From: Marinifilum flexuosum
GTDB lineage: Bacteria > Bacteroidota > Bacteroidia > Bacteroidales > Marinifilaceae
Length of the DNA: 64,000 bases
Assembly: GCF_003610555.1 (NCBI RefSeq)
Contig: NZ_RAPQ01000009.1
Location: forward strand, 496,001-560,000
Direction of reading: 5' to 3'
Shown: in pieces, positions 43,769 through 53,325 of the stretch
Numbering within the stretch: the stretch's first letter is position 1
Layout of the letters: every line of letters begins with the position of its first letter
Made by a program: the position numbers and the translations under genes
Notes under the pieces: generated by a model
The model's input: only the letters and a program-made list of their open reading frames with translations
What the model was told of the DNA's origin: nothing
Databases searched by the model: none

Positions 43769-45274
43769 ATGAAACTTCCTAAGTCATTTTACAATTGGAC
43801 ATCAATAGTTGGAACCAGCATTGCAATAACCGCATTCTTTTTAATTGTTTTCTTTTTTTGTGTATCGGTTCTTTTCAATCAAGGTGGCTCCTATTTAGGT
43901 TTAGTAATATACATTGTGTTACCAATATTAATGGTCATTGGAATGATACTAATTCCAATAGGTATGCTTATTCAAATCAGAAGAAGAAACAAGCAAATGT
44001 TCATTTCAGAAGGAATGAAATGGCCCAAAGTAGATTTGAATGATCAAAAGCACAGAAACGCTTTTACCATTTTTGTTATCGTAAGTTTTATCTTCCTATT
44101 TTTATCGTCAATAGGAAGTTACGAGGCATTCGTTTATAGTGAATCCAATCAATTCTGTGGTACACTTTGTCACTCTGTTATGGAGCCCGAATATACCACC
44201 TATCAAAAATCGGCTCATGCCAGAGTGGGCTGTGTTGAATGTCATGTTGGCGAAGGCGCCGATTGGTTTGTAAGATCAAAACTTAGTGGTTTATATCAAG
44301 TTTATGCTGTAACTACCAATAATTATCCAAAACCTATTCCTACTCCAATTGCAAATTTACGACCGGCTCAAGAAACTTGTGAGCATTGTCATTGGCCAGA
44401 GAAATTCTATTCAAAGCGAACCAAGTTTCAAAGGAATTTCCTAACCGATAAAAACAATACTGAATGGAACATTACCCAACTCATGAAAATTGGACCAGAT
44501 CATCATACACAACAATTATCAGAAGGAATCCACTGGCATATTAATCCAAACATCAAAATAGAATTCATGTCAGCTGATGCTAAAAATGAATTTATACAAT
44601 GGGTAAAATATACCAACACAAAAACAGGTGAAGTTCACATTTACGAAGACATGATGATGGAGCCTGATTCAGCTTTTTATGCAGATGCCAAACTCAGAAC
44701 AATGGACTGTATGGATTGCCACAATCGCCCATCCCATGTATACCTGTCTCCTCCTGATTTTATTGATGAATATTTAGCAGCTGGAAAAATTGACAAGAAC
44801 ATACCATTTATAAAAATGGCTGCAATGGAAGCTCTTAAAGATTCCTACTTCACCAAGGATAGTGCAGACCTAATGATAGCACAGAAAGTGAAAGAATACT
44901 ATACTGAGAATCATCCAGATATTGCGAAAAACAAAGCTGATGACATCATGGCTTCAATTGAAAAAATACAAGAAGCCTATCATCAAAATTCATTTCCTGA
45001 AATGCGTGTAAAATGGGATGTTTATCCTAATCACAAGGGGCATTTAGAATCAAATGGTTGCTTTAGATGTCATGATAATTACCACAGCACCAAAGATGGC
45101 AGAGTCATTTCCAAAGATTGTAATTTGTGTCATATTATTACCGAACAAGGAAAACCAGACTCTTTGCAACATGCTGTTTATGGTGAACAATTAGAATTTA
45201 AACACCCTATTGATATTGGTAGCGATTGGAAAGATTACAACTGTACCGATTGCCATGCATATTTGTATCCTTAA
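43769..45274 (+). CDS. NapC/NrfH-type multihaem cytochrome c
   Basis: This protein of about 501 residues has two hydrophobic N-terminal segments (about 12-37 and 45-70), a third near 95-115, then a haem-rich outer part. Six CXXCH motifs are visible: CVECH, CEHCH, CMDCH, CFRCH, CNLCH and CTDCH. The first haem site is CGTLCH with three residues between the cysteines, followed by SVM, like the CX2CHxM first haem of NapC/NrfH. It would pass electrons from menaquinol to periplasmic acceptors. The ATG at 43769 is used since an upstream TTG start would add only eight residues. No terminal reductase gene lies beside it. Confidence 0.9.
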   Translation: MKLPKSFYNWTSIVGTSIAITAFFLIVFFFCVSVLFNQGGSYLGLVIYIVLPILMVIGMILIPIGMLIQIRRRNKQMFISEGMKWPKVDLNDQKHRNAFTIFVIVSFIFLFLSSIGSYEAFVYSESNQFCGTLCHSVMEPEYTTYQKSAHARVGCVECHVGEGADWFVRSKLSGLYQVYAVTTNNYPKPIPTPIANLRPAQETCEHCHWPEKFYSKRTKFQRNFLTDKNNTEWNITQLMKIGPDHHTQQLSEGIHWHINPNIKIEFMSADAKNEFIQWVKYTNTKTGEVHIYEDMMMEPDSAFYADAKLRTMDCMDCHNRPSHVYLSPPDFIDEYLAAGKIDKNIPFIKMAAMEALKDSYFTKDSADLMIAQKVKEYYTENHPDIAKNKADDIMASIEKIQEAYHQNSFPEMRVKWDVYPNHKGHLESNGCFRCHDNYHSTKDGRVISKDCNLCHIITEQGKPDSLQHAVYGEQLEFKHPIDIGSDWKDYNCTDCHAYLYP

Positions 45275-45352
45275 GTAAAGGATTAAACTTATTCTATTTG
45301 GATTTGTTTTAATTAAAGAAGATATTCGCATTAAACAAGAACAAATCGGAAT

Positions 45353-45751
45353 ATGAGTAAGAGAAGATTGACAGGAGAAGAACTTCACGAATTGGGAATC
45401 AAGTGGGTCTACAAACACATAAAAGATGAGTTTGAAGTCCTATCGGTAAATATTGAATTTGATAAGAATCCACAAATTTTAGCCAAAAAGGACGATGAAA
45501 TGCATTTTATCGTTGTTAAGACTAGCACTTATCCTGATGTTGGATCGTTGACTTCTGTGGCTGCAGAAGAAATTATCAAACACGCCGATAAACACAAGGC
45601 TAAAATTCTATTTGCACATGTTGGTGTAGCAAACGCAGATGCCAAAGATGAATCGGGGATGCAATTCCCAGAAAAAGATGGTCATTATTATATCAATTAC
45701 ACGGGATTAACCATAGAACCAAACATTTTGCTTGACCCAACCAGTAACTAA
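45353..45751 (+). CDS. Small protein of unknown function, nuclease-like fold suspected
   Basis: This 132-residue protein begins TGEELHELGIKWVYKH and continues with PQILAKKDDEMHFIVVKTSTYPDV. The order recalls YraN-like PD-(D/E)XK proteins (GE..A..L / D.I... / FVEVKTR), but the catalytic Glu in VEVKT is replaced (IVVKT), so nuclease activity is doubtful. It precedes pdxH by 10 bases and is probably co-transcribed with it. Confidence 0.82.
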   Translation: MSKRRLTGEELHELGIKWVYKHIKDEFEVLSVNIEFDKNPQILAKKDDEMHFIVVKTSTYPDVGSLTSVAAEEIIKHADKHKAKILFAHVGVANADAKDESGMQFPEKDGHYYINYTGLTIEPNILLDPTSN

Positions 45752-45761
45752 GATCGAACTT

Positions 45762-46406
45762 ATGACAATGAAGGAAGAATTTAAACGCATCAGGCATGAA
45801 TATGGAAAAAAAGAGCTACTAGAATCAGATATTAGTTCAAATCCATTCGAACAGTTTAATGTTTGGTTTTCCGAGGCAGTAGATCAAAATTTACCTGATG
45901 CTAATGCAATGTGCTTGTCAACAGTATCGAATAATGGCAGACCATCATCAAGAATATTATTACTAAAAGACTTTGATGAGGATGGATTTTGTTTTTTTAC
46001 AAATTACGATAGTAAAAAAGGTAAAGAAATAGAGAGCAATCCTTTTGTCAGCATGGTTTTCTTTTGGCCCAAATTAGAACGTCAGATCAGAATTGAAGGA
46101 AAAATTGAAAAGCTGGATACTAAAAAATCCGATGCTTATTTCAATGAAAGACCAATTGGTAGCAGAACCGCAGCAGCTGTATCTCCGCAAAGCAAAACAA
46201 TTGAGAACCGTGATGAATTGGAGAAAATGTTTTTTGAATTCTCAGAAAAGCATGGAGAAAATTTGAAAAGACCATTTTTTTGGGGAGGCTACAAATTGAT
46301 TCCTGATTTATTTGAATTCTGGCAAGGAAGAAAAAATAGATTAAACGATAGAATTGAGTACAAACTTGAGAAAAACTCTTGGATTTACCGAAGACTTGCC
46401 CCATAA
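45762..46406 (+). CDS. pdxH: Pyridoxamine 5'-phosphate oxidase
   Basis: This FMN enzyme, 214 residues from the ATG used here, oxidises pyridoxamine or pyridoxine phosphate to PLP. Conserved stretches are AMCLSTVSNNGRPSSRILLLK, FFTNYDSKKGKEI, RQIRIEGKIEK, RPIGSRTAAAVSPQS, FEFWQGRKNRLNDR. The ATG at 45762 starts two codons before the first conserved block (MKEEFKRIRHEYG); an in-frame start at 45732 would overlap the previous gene by 20 bases. O2 or other acceptors are used by the family. Confidence 0.95.
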   Translation: MTMKEEFKRIRHEYGKKELLESDISSNPFEQFNVWFSEAVDQNLPDANAMCLSTVSNNGRPSSRILLLKDFDEDGFCFFTNYDSKKGKEIESNPFVSMVFFWPKLERQIRIEGKIEKLDTKKSDAYFNERPIGSRTAAAVSPQSKTIENRDELEKMFFEFSEKHGENLKRPFFWGGYKLIPDLFEFWQGRKNRLNDRIEYKLEKNSWIYRRLAP

Positions 46407-46560
46407 AAATAAACATTCGTCACCACTATTAATCCATTGATACAATAAATCAAAAAAAGCAACTTTCCTAGGGTTACCTATTCCTTATTTCGAGAATAAA
46501 ATAATGAGATTAATTACCTAAACGAATTTTTCTCACTCAGTAAATTGTATGTAGTAAATT

Positions 46561-46590
46561 CACCCTTCCCTGTCCAGGAGGGGTGTTTTT
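46561..46590 (+). terminator. Intrinsic terminator of pdxH
   Basis: CACCCTTCC pairs with GGAGGGGTG (one T-G pair) and TTTTT follows. The end of the T run reaches the stop of the convergent kinase gene. Confidence 0.75.
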
Positions 46591-47512
46591 ATTTCTTCAG
46601 TTTACGCACAAACTCAGGCGAAACAAAATTATCAAAACTCATGCATACGTGTTGTGAACAGCAAACTGCAAACTCCACCATTTCCTGTATTTGTTCTGAT
46701 TTTAATAATCTAATATTCTTTTTACCAATATTGGCAGTAACAATAAAGTGGGCAATGGAAGCATTAAAGGTATCCCCAGCTCCCACTGTACTTACAGGCT
46801 GAATTTGTGGCACTACAAATGAATGTAATTTGTCTGTATATACAAATACTCCATTTTTATTAGCCGTATAAATCAACACTGCTGACGAAACCCCTTTTAA
46901 CCAATGCTTAGCCTCTGTTGCCTTTTTTACTCCACATATCAACTCAAAATCTTCATTAGAAGCCTTTACAATATCGGCTAAGGCCATATTTTCCTTAATG
47001 TATGGAAGTACATCTTTTAATAATGGCAAGTGTTGTGCTCTAAAATTAGGATCGTAAATGATTATAGCTCCTTTTTCTTTACAGGATTTTAGAAAGCTAA
47101 CCAAAGTAGATCTAAATTCTTCCTTTATTGCCAAAAACGAACCGAAAAGTATTACATCATCTTTATTTACATCATCAGGAAATATAATATATGACTTCTT
47201 TCCTGCACGAGTTTTATAAAACGCATAATCCGCATTTCTGTGTTCATCGAGAAAAGCCAGTGCTAAGCTAGAGTTGGTATCAGTAAACCTGGATATGTTC
47301 TGAGTATCGACTGCATTCTGCTCAAGAAACTTAATAATTTGCATTCCTACTCGATCCTCTCCCAACTCACTAATCAAGGAAACCTTAATTCCTAATCGCC
47401 CCAAACTAACCGCAGAGTTTAAAAATGATCCTCCAGGTCTCGCCTCTACAGGTTTATCATCTTCAAAAAACAGATCCAAAACGCAATCTCCTATGGTATA
47501 TACCTTTCTCAT
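46589..47512 (-). CDS. PfkB-family sugar kinase (fructokinase-like)
   Basis: This 307-residue ribokinase-superfamily protein starts MRKVYTIGDCVLDLFFE and has PGGSFLNSAVSLGRLG (substrate site) and the C-terminal anion-hole motif STVGAGDTFNASI with the catalytic Asp. Family members phosphorylate sugars such as fructose; the substrate here is not shown. The ATG at 47512 is selected because the 32 residues of a longer frame from 47608 are not of kinase type. Confidence 0.9.
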   Translation of the reverse strand: MRKVYTIGDCVLDLFFEDDKPVEARPGGSFLNSAVSLGRLGIKVSLISELGEDRVGMQIIKFLEQNAVDTQNISRFTDTNSSLALAFLDEHRNADYAFYKTRAGKKSYIIFPDDVNKDDVILFGSFLAIKEEFRSTLVSFLKSCKEKGAIIIYDPNFRAQHLPLLKDVLPYIKENMALADIVKASNEDFELICGVKKATEAKHWLKGVSSAVLIYTANKNGVFVYTDKLHSFVVPQIQPVSTVGAGDTFNASIAHFIVTANIGKKNIRLLKSEQIQEMVEFAVCCSQHVCMSFDNFVSPEFVRKLKK

Positions 47513-47814
47513 TACATATTCAATTAAAACCAACGCTTCAAAATTATTAGAAAATGTCCAACGAAATGCTAAAATCATCAATTTGGACCCTTTTTTTTCT
47601 AAGTCCATGTGAAAAAATTGATCTATTTTTGTATAAAATCGATTCTCGCAAGCCAGTTTTTAATAAATCTCTTAAAAATCTATAATTTAGACTGAGTCTA
47701 GATTAAATGCAAACTATCAAGATTAAATCGTTTTCGATTCATGCAATTTTATCTAACTAAAAATAGCAAGGTTAAATTGGAGGGATTGGGGCTATAGTGT
47801 GGAATGCAGGAATT

Positions 47815-47844
47815 TTTGCCAAGTGAAAAAATAAAGTATTTTTG
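47815..47844 (+). promoter_or_regulatory. Promoter of the large PEPCK-like gene
   Basis: TTTG (47815-47818) and a perfect -7 box TATTTTTG (47837-47844) are 18 bases apart. The expected start near 47850 gives a leader of about 33 bases. The rest of the 370-base gap shows no gene. Confidence 0.7.
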
Positions 47845-47882
47845 ATTCCGTCATTCCCTAAGCAAACAAAAATTGGAGACAT

Positions 47883-50800
47883 ATGCAAAGTAAAAAACCA
47901 AGCGAAATTAAAAAGAAGGTTAAGGGTAGTCAAAAAGACTTAATCCGTTATATCAACCTTCAATTGGCTTCTATGGGGCAACCTATTTACAAAGGAGATT
48001 CCCAAGAGGGGAAAAAGCAATTATCTGATCCTAAATTTATCGAATTGACGGATAGTTTAATCCAAAACTATCGAGCTAAATCTCGTCTATTAGCAGATCA
48101 TCTTTGCCCTGCCGACCAACGTATACAGAACTTTCTGAATGATTATTTAAAAGATGTAGATGATGAAGTTGCTCAACTTCCTACTGATACATTTATTCTT
48201 GACCAACCTGGAATAGCAAGAGAATTAAGTTTGCCTCCAAACAAGGATGAACACATTACAGAACTTTTAAGTTCGTATAGAATAAAACAAGGTGTACTTC
48301 ACAACCCAAAACACGACAGAAGGACTACTAAAGGTTCATTCCATATTGTAGAAGGTAGTCTTCCTGTACCATTGGATAAAATTGAAGTACCTAAAATAGC
48401 ATTTTCAAGATTCTTAAAAGCAGCACTTACTCCATCTGCAGAAACCAAATTACTGCCTTTCACATCTGCACAGGAAGACAAAGCTGAATTGATGGTATCT
48501 CTTTTACTTCGTCCAATTGTTTGTCCTGAAGTAAAAGATGTAATTAGCCAAAAATCTATGGAAGTTAGATTCTTTGCTCCAGGTAGTCTTGTAAGTAACC
48601 TGGACTTTGTAGAATCAATTTTCGGTAATGCTGGTGATCCAAATATCCCTGCTAATGATTCTGGTTTGGATATTGAGCACTGGACAGGACACTCTGGATG
48701 TATTATTTTGGCTCCTCAATTAACCAAGCTTACCAAAAAAGAGTTAGGCTTACCACATTACGATGATGCAACAGAGCGTCAGAAAAGAGATGGTGTTTGC
48801 TGGATTAAAGAAGACGAACTTTACAACAATGGTACTGCATTTAAACTGACTTGCCGCAGCGAGAATGGTGTTGTAGTTACTTTAATTGCTGATAACTATT
48901 TCGGATACTCAAAAAAAGAGATCAAAACACAAATCAGTTTCTCTGCTAACCTTTATGGTCTGGCTGAAGAAGAACATGCTGGTGGTGCTATTGCTTTCCC
49001 AAGAAAGAATTTAGGAGATAGTTTTAGCGGATCATTGTTCATGAAGAACGTATTGAAAAAGCAATACAGCTACGATGAAGTGGTAAAAGAGTTCGGAGCT
49101 ACCATGGATGTATATCCTGAAGGATTTGCCGTTGATAAGGAGTATTCAAACATTTACTACATCAATGAAAATGCAAACATTGATCTTTACCAAAGCAAGG
49201 TAAGCTGGGAAAAAGATGGAAAAGAAGAAAGCATTAGATTGTTACCTGACCATTACTATGTGCATCCATCTGGATACAAAATGCACATGGAGAAACACCC
49301 AACTGCTCCATCATGGAGATTAGTAAGTACTGCTTCTGAAGGGACTTTCTGCCACAAACCATGTACTGTATCTGGTGGTGGTAAATCTGAAATTTCCAAA
49401 TCACTTCTGAATGCTATTATTTATAGTTCATTCTATGTTCAAGACATGGAAAAAGACTTTAACCTGGCTGATGAAGTAATTAATCACGATTATACTAAAC
49501 GTTGGAAAGATCATCCAGATAGAACTGAACCATCAAGATCTTTATTAAGCTCTGATCGTTCTTTAGGATCTGTAGTTAAGTTATTAACTCCATCGAAATA
49601 TTATACTGCTGAATACAATGCATTTTTGGACACAATTCCAGATCACGTTAAGGCATTGGTGTTATTCGTTAAGAGATTCTATCGTCCGGAACGTACCGAT
49701 AGCAACTGGAGAGATTACTTTTCTGTGGATGTAATCAACGGTAGAAAAGGACACGAATTGTTATTCAACAACCGTAAAATTGTTGCTAGTTACCTACGTG
49801 TAGGATTCGCTGATGATAATTCATGGTACTTGAACAAATTGCGTCAAGATTTTATTGCTGCGGCTAAGATTCAAATGGAAGATGATATTACTGCTTCTGT
49901 AGTACTTCCTGCAAATCAATTGAAAAATCTTAACGAAGCTTACGATAACAAGAGTGTTAAGATTACAACCAACTGTGAGAAAAGATTCTTCCAGCGTCCC
50001 GATGAAGCAATTCACCGAGGATATGACAAAGAAGCTGAAGCAGATCTATCAATGAGAAATAACTTTACATCGAACTACGAACCATTGACTACGGAAGATG
50101 GTAAGGAGTTAATTGCTGATGCAATTGGTTTTGACATGTATACCAAGCCAATTCAGGAAGTAATTAAACGTGGAGCCGATAGTAAGAAATCTAACTATTT
50201 TATTTCTCCATCACATCCTAGAATTGTAAACGGAACTCCTACCAAGAATCCAAGATATCTGCAAATCAGACCTGATTTGGTAAATCCAATTGATGATAGA
50301 TTGGCTGACGTAGGTATTCGTTTGGCAAGAAGAATTCCATTAGACCAGGCAGTTTACCATCCAGTAAATGCAGTTCTACCTGGGCGCAGAAACAATCCAG
50401 CAGAGAAAGAAGTTGGTATCCGTGCATTGAGTGTTTACAACCCAATTCACTACCAGGAGTTGCCTGAATTGTTCATGGACTTTATTTGTAGTTTAACTGG
50501 TAAATCTCCATCAACAACCGGAGCGGGTACTGAAGGAGCATTAACAAAGGGACCTTTCAACATGTTGTCGCCAACTACTGACTTGAACAATGCTCTTCTT
50601 TCTTATATTCTTACCGGATATCAAGGATTCTCATCGGCAGCAGGTCACGTTGGAAATGAAAACAGATTCGACCATGATGTTTCATTGTTGATTCCTGAGT
50701 TGTGGTGTCGTTTGAAAGAAGAGAACCGTGATCCTAAATTGTTGATTAATGAAGGGTCATTGGAAAAACTGGATGACTTCGAATATGAAGGAGAAAAAAT

Positions 50801-51371
50801 CTATGCATCTCGTTTAGGATATCGCATTACAGAAGAGTTCTTGTTCCGCTATATGAATCGCATCTTTGATGAACCTCAAAATGTATTCAACGAAAGAATG
50901 TTGAAACCAGAGATTCAGGATATGGAATCATATATTGATGGCATTAAGAACATCTGTGAAGCTCAGGAAAAAGTTGCTATCAACTACTTTAACGATAATA
51001 GTGTTGAGGCTGCTATTCCTCCATTAAAGATTCTATTAAGCATTATGGCTTACGGAGAATATGAAGGGAAAGAGATCTCTGATCCTGAATTGCGTAAACA
51101 ATTCGATCGTGATGTAGTAATCAATTCTGATTGGTACAAAGAAAGATTGAAACGCAAGCAGCAAATCGATATTGAATTCTACGAAAAGCAAATTGCTTAT
51201 ATTGAATCATTCATGGCTAAGAAGTTGAATGCTGAATGGAGCGAAGACCTAAGCCTTGCAGATCGATATGCAAAAGCTAAGAAGGATTTAGAACACGTTA
51301 AATCTGCTGAATATCTTGAAAGTTTAGTAGGTACAATTGGTGCTGATCCTTTGTGCAGAAAAGCTGAATAA
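47883..51371 (+). CDS. Large conserved protein, probable PPi-type phosphoenolpyruvate carboxykinase
   Basis: This 1162-residue cytoplasmic protein has no signal or membrane segment. A P-loop-like motif SGGGKSEISK lies at residues 497-506, and a Gly/Thr-rich block TGKSPSTTGAGTEGALTKG at 872-890. From memory, the size, the unusual SGGGKSE loop and the general layout fit the PPi-dependent PEP carboxykinases of Entamoeba and Propionibacterium (about 1130-1150 residues), which interconvert oxaloacetate + PPi and PEP + CO2 + phosphate. I cannot test this here. A role in C3/C4 exchange would fit the lactate genes downstream. It is transcribed alone, with its own promoter and terminator. Confidence 0.88.
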   Translation: MQSKKPSEIKKKVKGSQKDLIRYINLQLASMGQPIYKGDSQEGKKQLSDPKFIELTDSLIQNYRAKSRLLADHLCPADQRIQNFLNDYLKDVDDEVAQLPTDTFILDQPGIARELSLPPNKDEHITELLSSYRIKQGVLHNPKHDRRTTKGSFHIVEGSLPVPLDKIEVPKIAFSRFLKAALTPSAETKLLPFTSAQEDKAELMVSLLLRPIVCPEVKDVISQKSMEVRFFAPGSLVSNLDFVESIFGNAGDPNIPANDSGLDIEHWTGHSGCIILAPQLTKLTKKELGLPHYDDATERQKRDGVCWIKEDELYNNGTAFKLTCRSENGVVVTLIADNYFGYSKKEIKTQISFSANLYGLAEEEHAGGAIAFPRKNLGDSFSGSLFMKNVLKKQYSYDEVVKEFGATMDVYPEGFAVDKEYSNIYYINENANIDLYQSKVSWEKDGKEESIRLLPDHYYVHPSGYKMHMEKHPTAPSWRLVSTASEGTFCHKPCTVSGGGKSEISKSLLNAIIYSSFYVQDMEKDFNLADEVINHDYTKRWKDHPDRTEPSRSLLSSDRSLGSVVKLLTPSKYYTAEYNAFLDTIPDHVKALVLFVKRFYRPERTDSNWRDYFSVDVINGRKGHELLFNNRKIVASYLRVGFADDNSWYLNKLRQDFIAAAKIQMEDDITASVVLPANQLKNLNEAYDNKSVKITTNCEKRFFQRPDEAIHRGYDKEAEADLSMRNNFTSNYEPLTTEDGKELIADAIGFDMYTKPIQEVIKRGADSKKSNYFISPSHPRIVNGTPTKNPRYLQIRPDLVNPIDDRLADVGIRLARRIPLDQAVYHPVNAVLPGRRNNPAEKEVGIRALSVYNPIHYQELPELFMDFICSLTGKSPSTTGAGTEGALTKGPFNMLSPTTDLNNALLSYILTGYQGFSSAAGHVGNENRFDHDVSLLIPELWCRLKEENRDPKLLINEGSLEKLDDFEYEGEKIYASRLGYRITEEFLFRYMNRIFDEPQNVFNERMLKPEIQDMESYIDGIKNICEAQEKVAINYFNDNSVEAAIPPLKILLSIMAYGEYEGKEISDPELRKQFDRDVVINSDWYKERLKRKQQIDIEFYEKQIAYIESFMAKKLNAEWSEDLSLADRYAKAKKDLEHVKSAEYLESLVGTIGADPLCRKAE

Positions 51372-51391
51372 TTAAACCTTCGATAATAAAC

Positions 51392-51432
51392 AAAAGGGCG
51401 ACTCATTTCATTATGGGTTGCCCTTTTATTTT
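51392..51432 (+). terminator. Terminator of the large PEPCK-like gene
   Basis: AAAAGGGC and GCCCTTTT with five further inner pairs (two G-T) form the stem; TTTATTTT follows. Confidence 0.85.
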
Positions 51433-51504
51433 ATAATTACTAATAATAACCAAAAAATATCAGCTTTAGTTATTTTTTATTCGACAAAATACTATTGGAC
51501 TATA

Positions 51505-51632
51505 AAAAAGAAAAAGCCCGTGACATAGGGGAATCACGGGCAACAATTCTAAAGGGTTAATTAACCTACTAACCAACCTTACGGTTGAACCTTTAACTCA
51601 TTACTACCTCTCGGTAGGAATTAGACTCTAAA
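51505..51632 (-). ncRNA. Candidate structured small RNA
   Basis: Read on the minus strand, the region has a hairpin CTACC-GAGA-GGTAG (51617-51604), a second hairpin CAACC-GTAA-GGTTG (51587-51574), a GGTTAATTAACC palindrome, and then an 8-bp terminator stem GCCCGTGA/TCACGGGC (51541-51516) followed by TTTTTCTTTTTT. Both small loops are GNRA tetraloops only on this strand, which together with the T run fixes the orientation. A weak -7 box (TATCTTTA, around 51640) lies just upstream. There is no open reading frame. I do not recognise the family. Confidence 0.6.
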
Positions 51633-51811
51633 GATATAAGATTTTTTCAAATTTTAACATTTTTAAACAATTATTTAAGCTTTTAAATTTATTCTATACA
51701 AACCATAATGAATAAATTGATTTTCCTAACAGCTTAATACAACAACTTAATACAACATCTTTTCTTATTATAATAACAGTTTCTACACTATAATTGAAAT
51801 ATACACAACAT

Positions 51812-51842
51812 AAAAGCCTCAAGCATTAAGCTTGAGGCTTTG
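51812..51842 (-). terminator. Terminator of the porin gene
   Basis: AAGCCTCAAGC/GCTTGAGGCTT (with CATTAA... loop) forms a strong stem about 75 bases beyond the porin stop; TTTTATG follows on the minus strand. Confidence 0.8.
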
Positions 51843-51917
51843 TAAAAAACCACCAGTATATACTTATACTAGCTAAACGTACAAAAATTGAAAACAGGCT
51901 TTCTTAGTCTTATTTTT

Positions 51918-53150
51918 TTAGAAAGAATATTTTAGGTGTACCATAAAACGAGCACTTCCTACTTCCGATGAATCTGCAACCTTACCATTTACCTGAGTAG
52001 TTCCGTAAGCAGCTGCTGTATATAAAGCTTGTGTACCAATCATGAACTTACCAGAATACCACTCCACTCTTGGACCAAACTGATATACGTAATCAACATT
52101 AGAACCTCTACTATACAATCCAACAAAGCCATTAACATCTGTAGCTAAATCGTCGCTTGCACCAAGATTCTTAGTATATCCTGCAAATAAGCCATAACGA
52201 ACATTACCTGTTGTCGTGTAAACATCAGACCAAATAGATTGTGTAGTAATATTTGTGTATTCGTAATCTCCATTTGCTTTTACGTTCTTCACACCATAAC
52301 CTCCTAACATTACAAAATTGTACATGTTTTGACCATAAATGGTATGAAGATTCCAAACTACCTTATCAGATTTAACAGTCATCCAGGCATTCATTTGAAG
52401 ACTTGATAACATTTCATCTGTTTTTGCACCCAATGGATTTTCAATCATTGGTTTTAAGAACTTAACTCCAGCGGTTGCTCCCAAAGTAAATCCTTTTGCA
52501 AAATCGTATTTCACCTGAGCTGATAATTCTGGAATACTAGCTTGCTGTATATACTTTACATTTGCACCATCAGGTCCTGGAGATTTAAAATCCAATTCTG
52601 ACAAGGCAGCAATAAGTGCATACCCTTTATCAAATTTTCGAGTGTAACGAAACTGAGGAGCTCTTCCCAAAACATTAAATGGAATACCTCCACCCCAATG
52701 CTGTACTTTAGGGAAGCAAGATGTCACAAACATAGGATGCCAGTACTTACCAACCAATAATTCATCCTTTCCCCAATCAAGTTTCACAAATGCGTGTCTT
52801 AGACGGAACAAACCTGATTTATCGTTTGATGTTCCAACAAAATCTCCCTGGATAGTAGCAGATCCTTTAGCTCCAAATGCATTGAATCCTGTAACTCCAA
52901 CGTTTAATCGAGAGTGTATAGAAGTCATAAATAGTTCAGAACGGTCATTTAAATCCTCACCATTGATATCGTAATCTTTTGCTGCAGGATAAAGAAGTAC
53001 TTCTCCTTCGCGAGCATTAACTGTTTTTCTTGTATCAAAAATAGCTTCCGCAGATACAAATCCACTAAGTTTAACTTTGATATCTTCTTTTTTTTGAGCA
53101 AAAGATGCCAATGGCAACAAACTCAATACTATTGCTAATAATTTTTTCAT
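51918..53150 (-). CDS. Outer-membrane porin
   Basis: This 410-residue protein begins with a Sec signal (MKKLLAIVLSLLPLASFAQ) and continues as alternating amphipathic strands with aromatic ends, finishing with ...SARFMVHLKYSF, the terminal Phe pattern of beta barrels. It resembles DcaP/alginate-type porins in a general way; the substrate is not shown. Being next to the lactate dehydrogenase and permease genes on the same strand, it may carry lactate or other carboxylates. The ATG at 53150 is used; an upstream TTG frame has no signal character. Confidence 0.85.
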   Translation of the reverse strand: MKKLLAIVLSLLPLASFAQKKEDIKVKLSGFVSAEAIFDTRKTVNAREGEVLLYPAAKDYDINGEDLNDRSELFMTSIHSRLNVGVTGFNAFGAKGSATIQGDFVGTSNDKSGLFRLRHAFVKLDWGKDELLVGKYWHPMFVTSCFPKVQHWGGGIPFNVLGRAPQFRYTRKFDKGYALIAALSELDFKSPGPDGANVKYIQQASIPELSAQVKYDFAKGFTLGATAGVKFLKPMIENPLGAKTDEMLSSLQMNAWMTVKSDKVVWNLHTIYGQNMYNFVMLGGYGVKNVKANGDYEYTNITTQSIWSDVYTTTGNVRYGLFAGYTKNLGASDDLATDVNGFVGLYSRGSNVDYVYQFGPRVEWYSGKFMIGTQALYTAAAYGTTQVNGKVADSSEVGSARFMVHLKYSF

Positions 53151-53171
53151 AGTGTTTTCATAGGTTAAAGC

Positions 53172-53238
53172 TTGAAACAGGACGCACCCCGATTCGGCAT
53201 GCAAGTTAATATCTTTCAGTGGAATACGCCTGTTTCAA
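53172..53238. repeat. Perfect 10-bp inverted repeat in the porin leader
   Basis: TTGAAACAGG (53172-53181) and CCTGTTTCAA (53229-53238) enclose 47 bases and begin 21 bases ahead of the porin ATG. It may be a leader hairpin or a very small mobile remnant. Confidence 0.55.
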
Positions 53239-53325
53239 TATTTTTAAATTTATTATATGGGCATAATACATAGATTAGCCAATAATAACTTAAGTATTAA
53301 ATAATTCATATTTTATCACCACCAG

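Noticed and set aside
47513-47608. 32-residue N-terminal extension of the PfkB kinase
   Set aside because: The family start MRKVYTIGD begins at 47512, and the extension has no similarity to sugar kinases.
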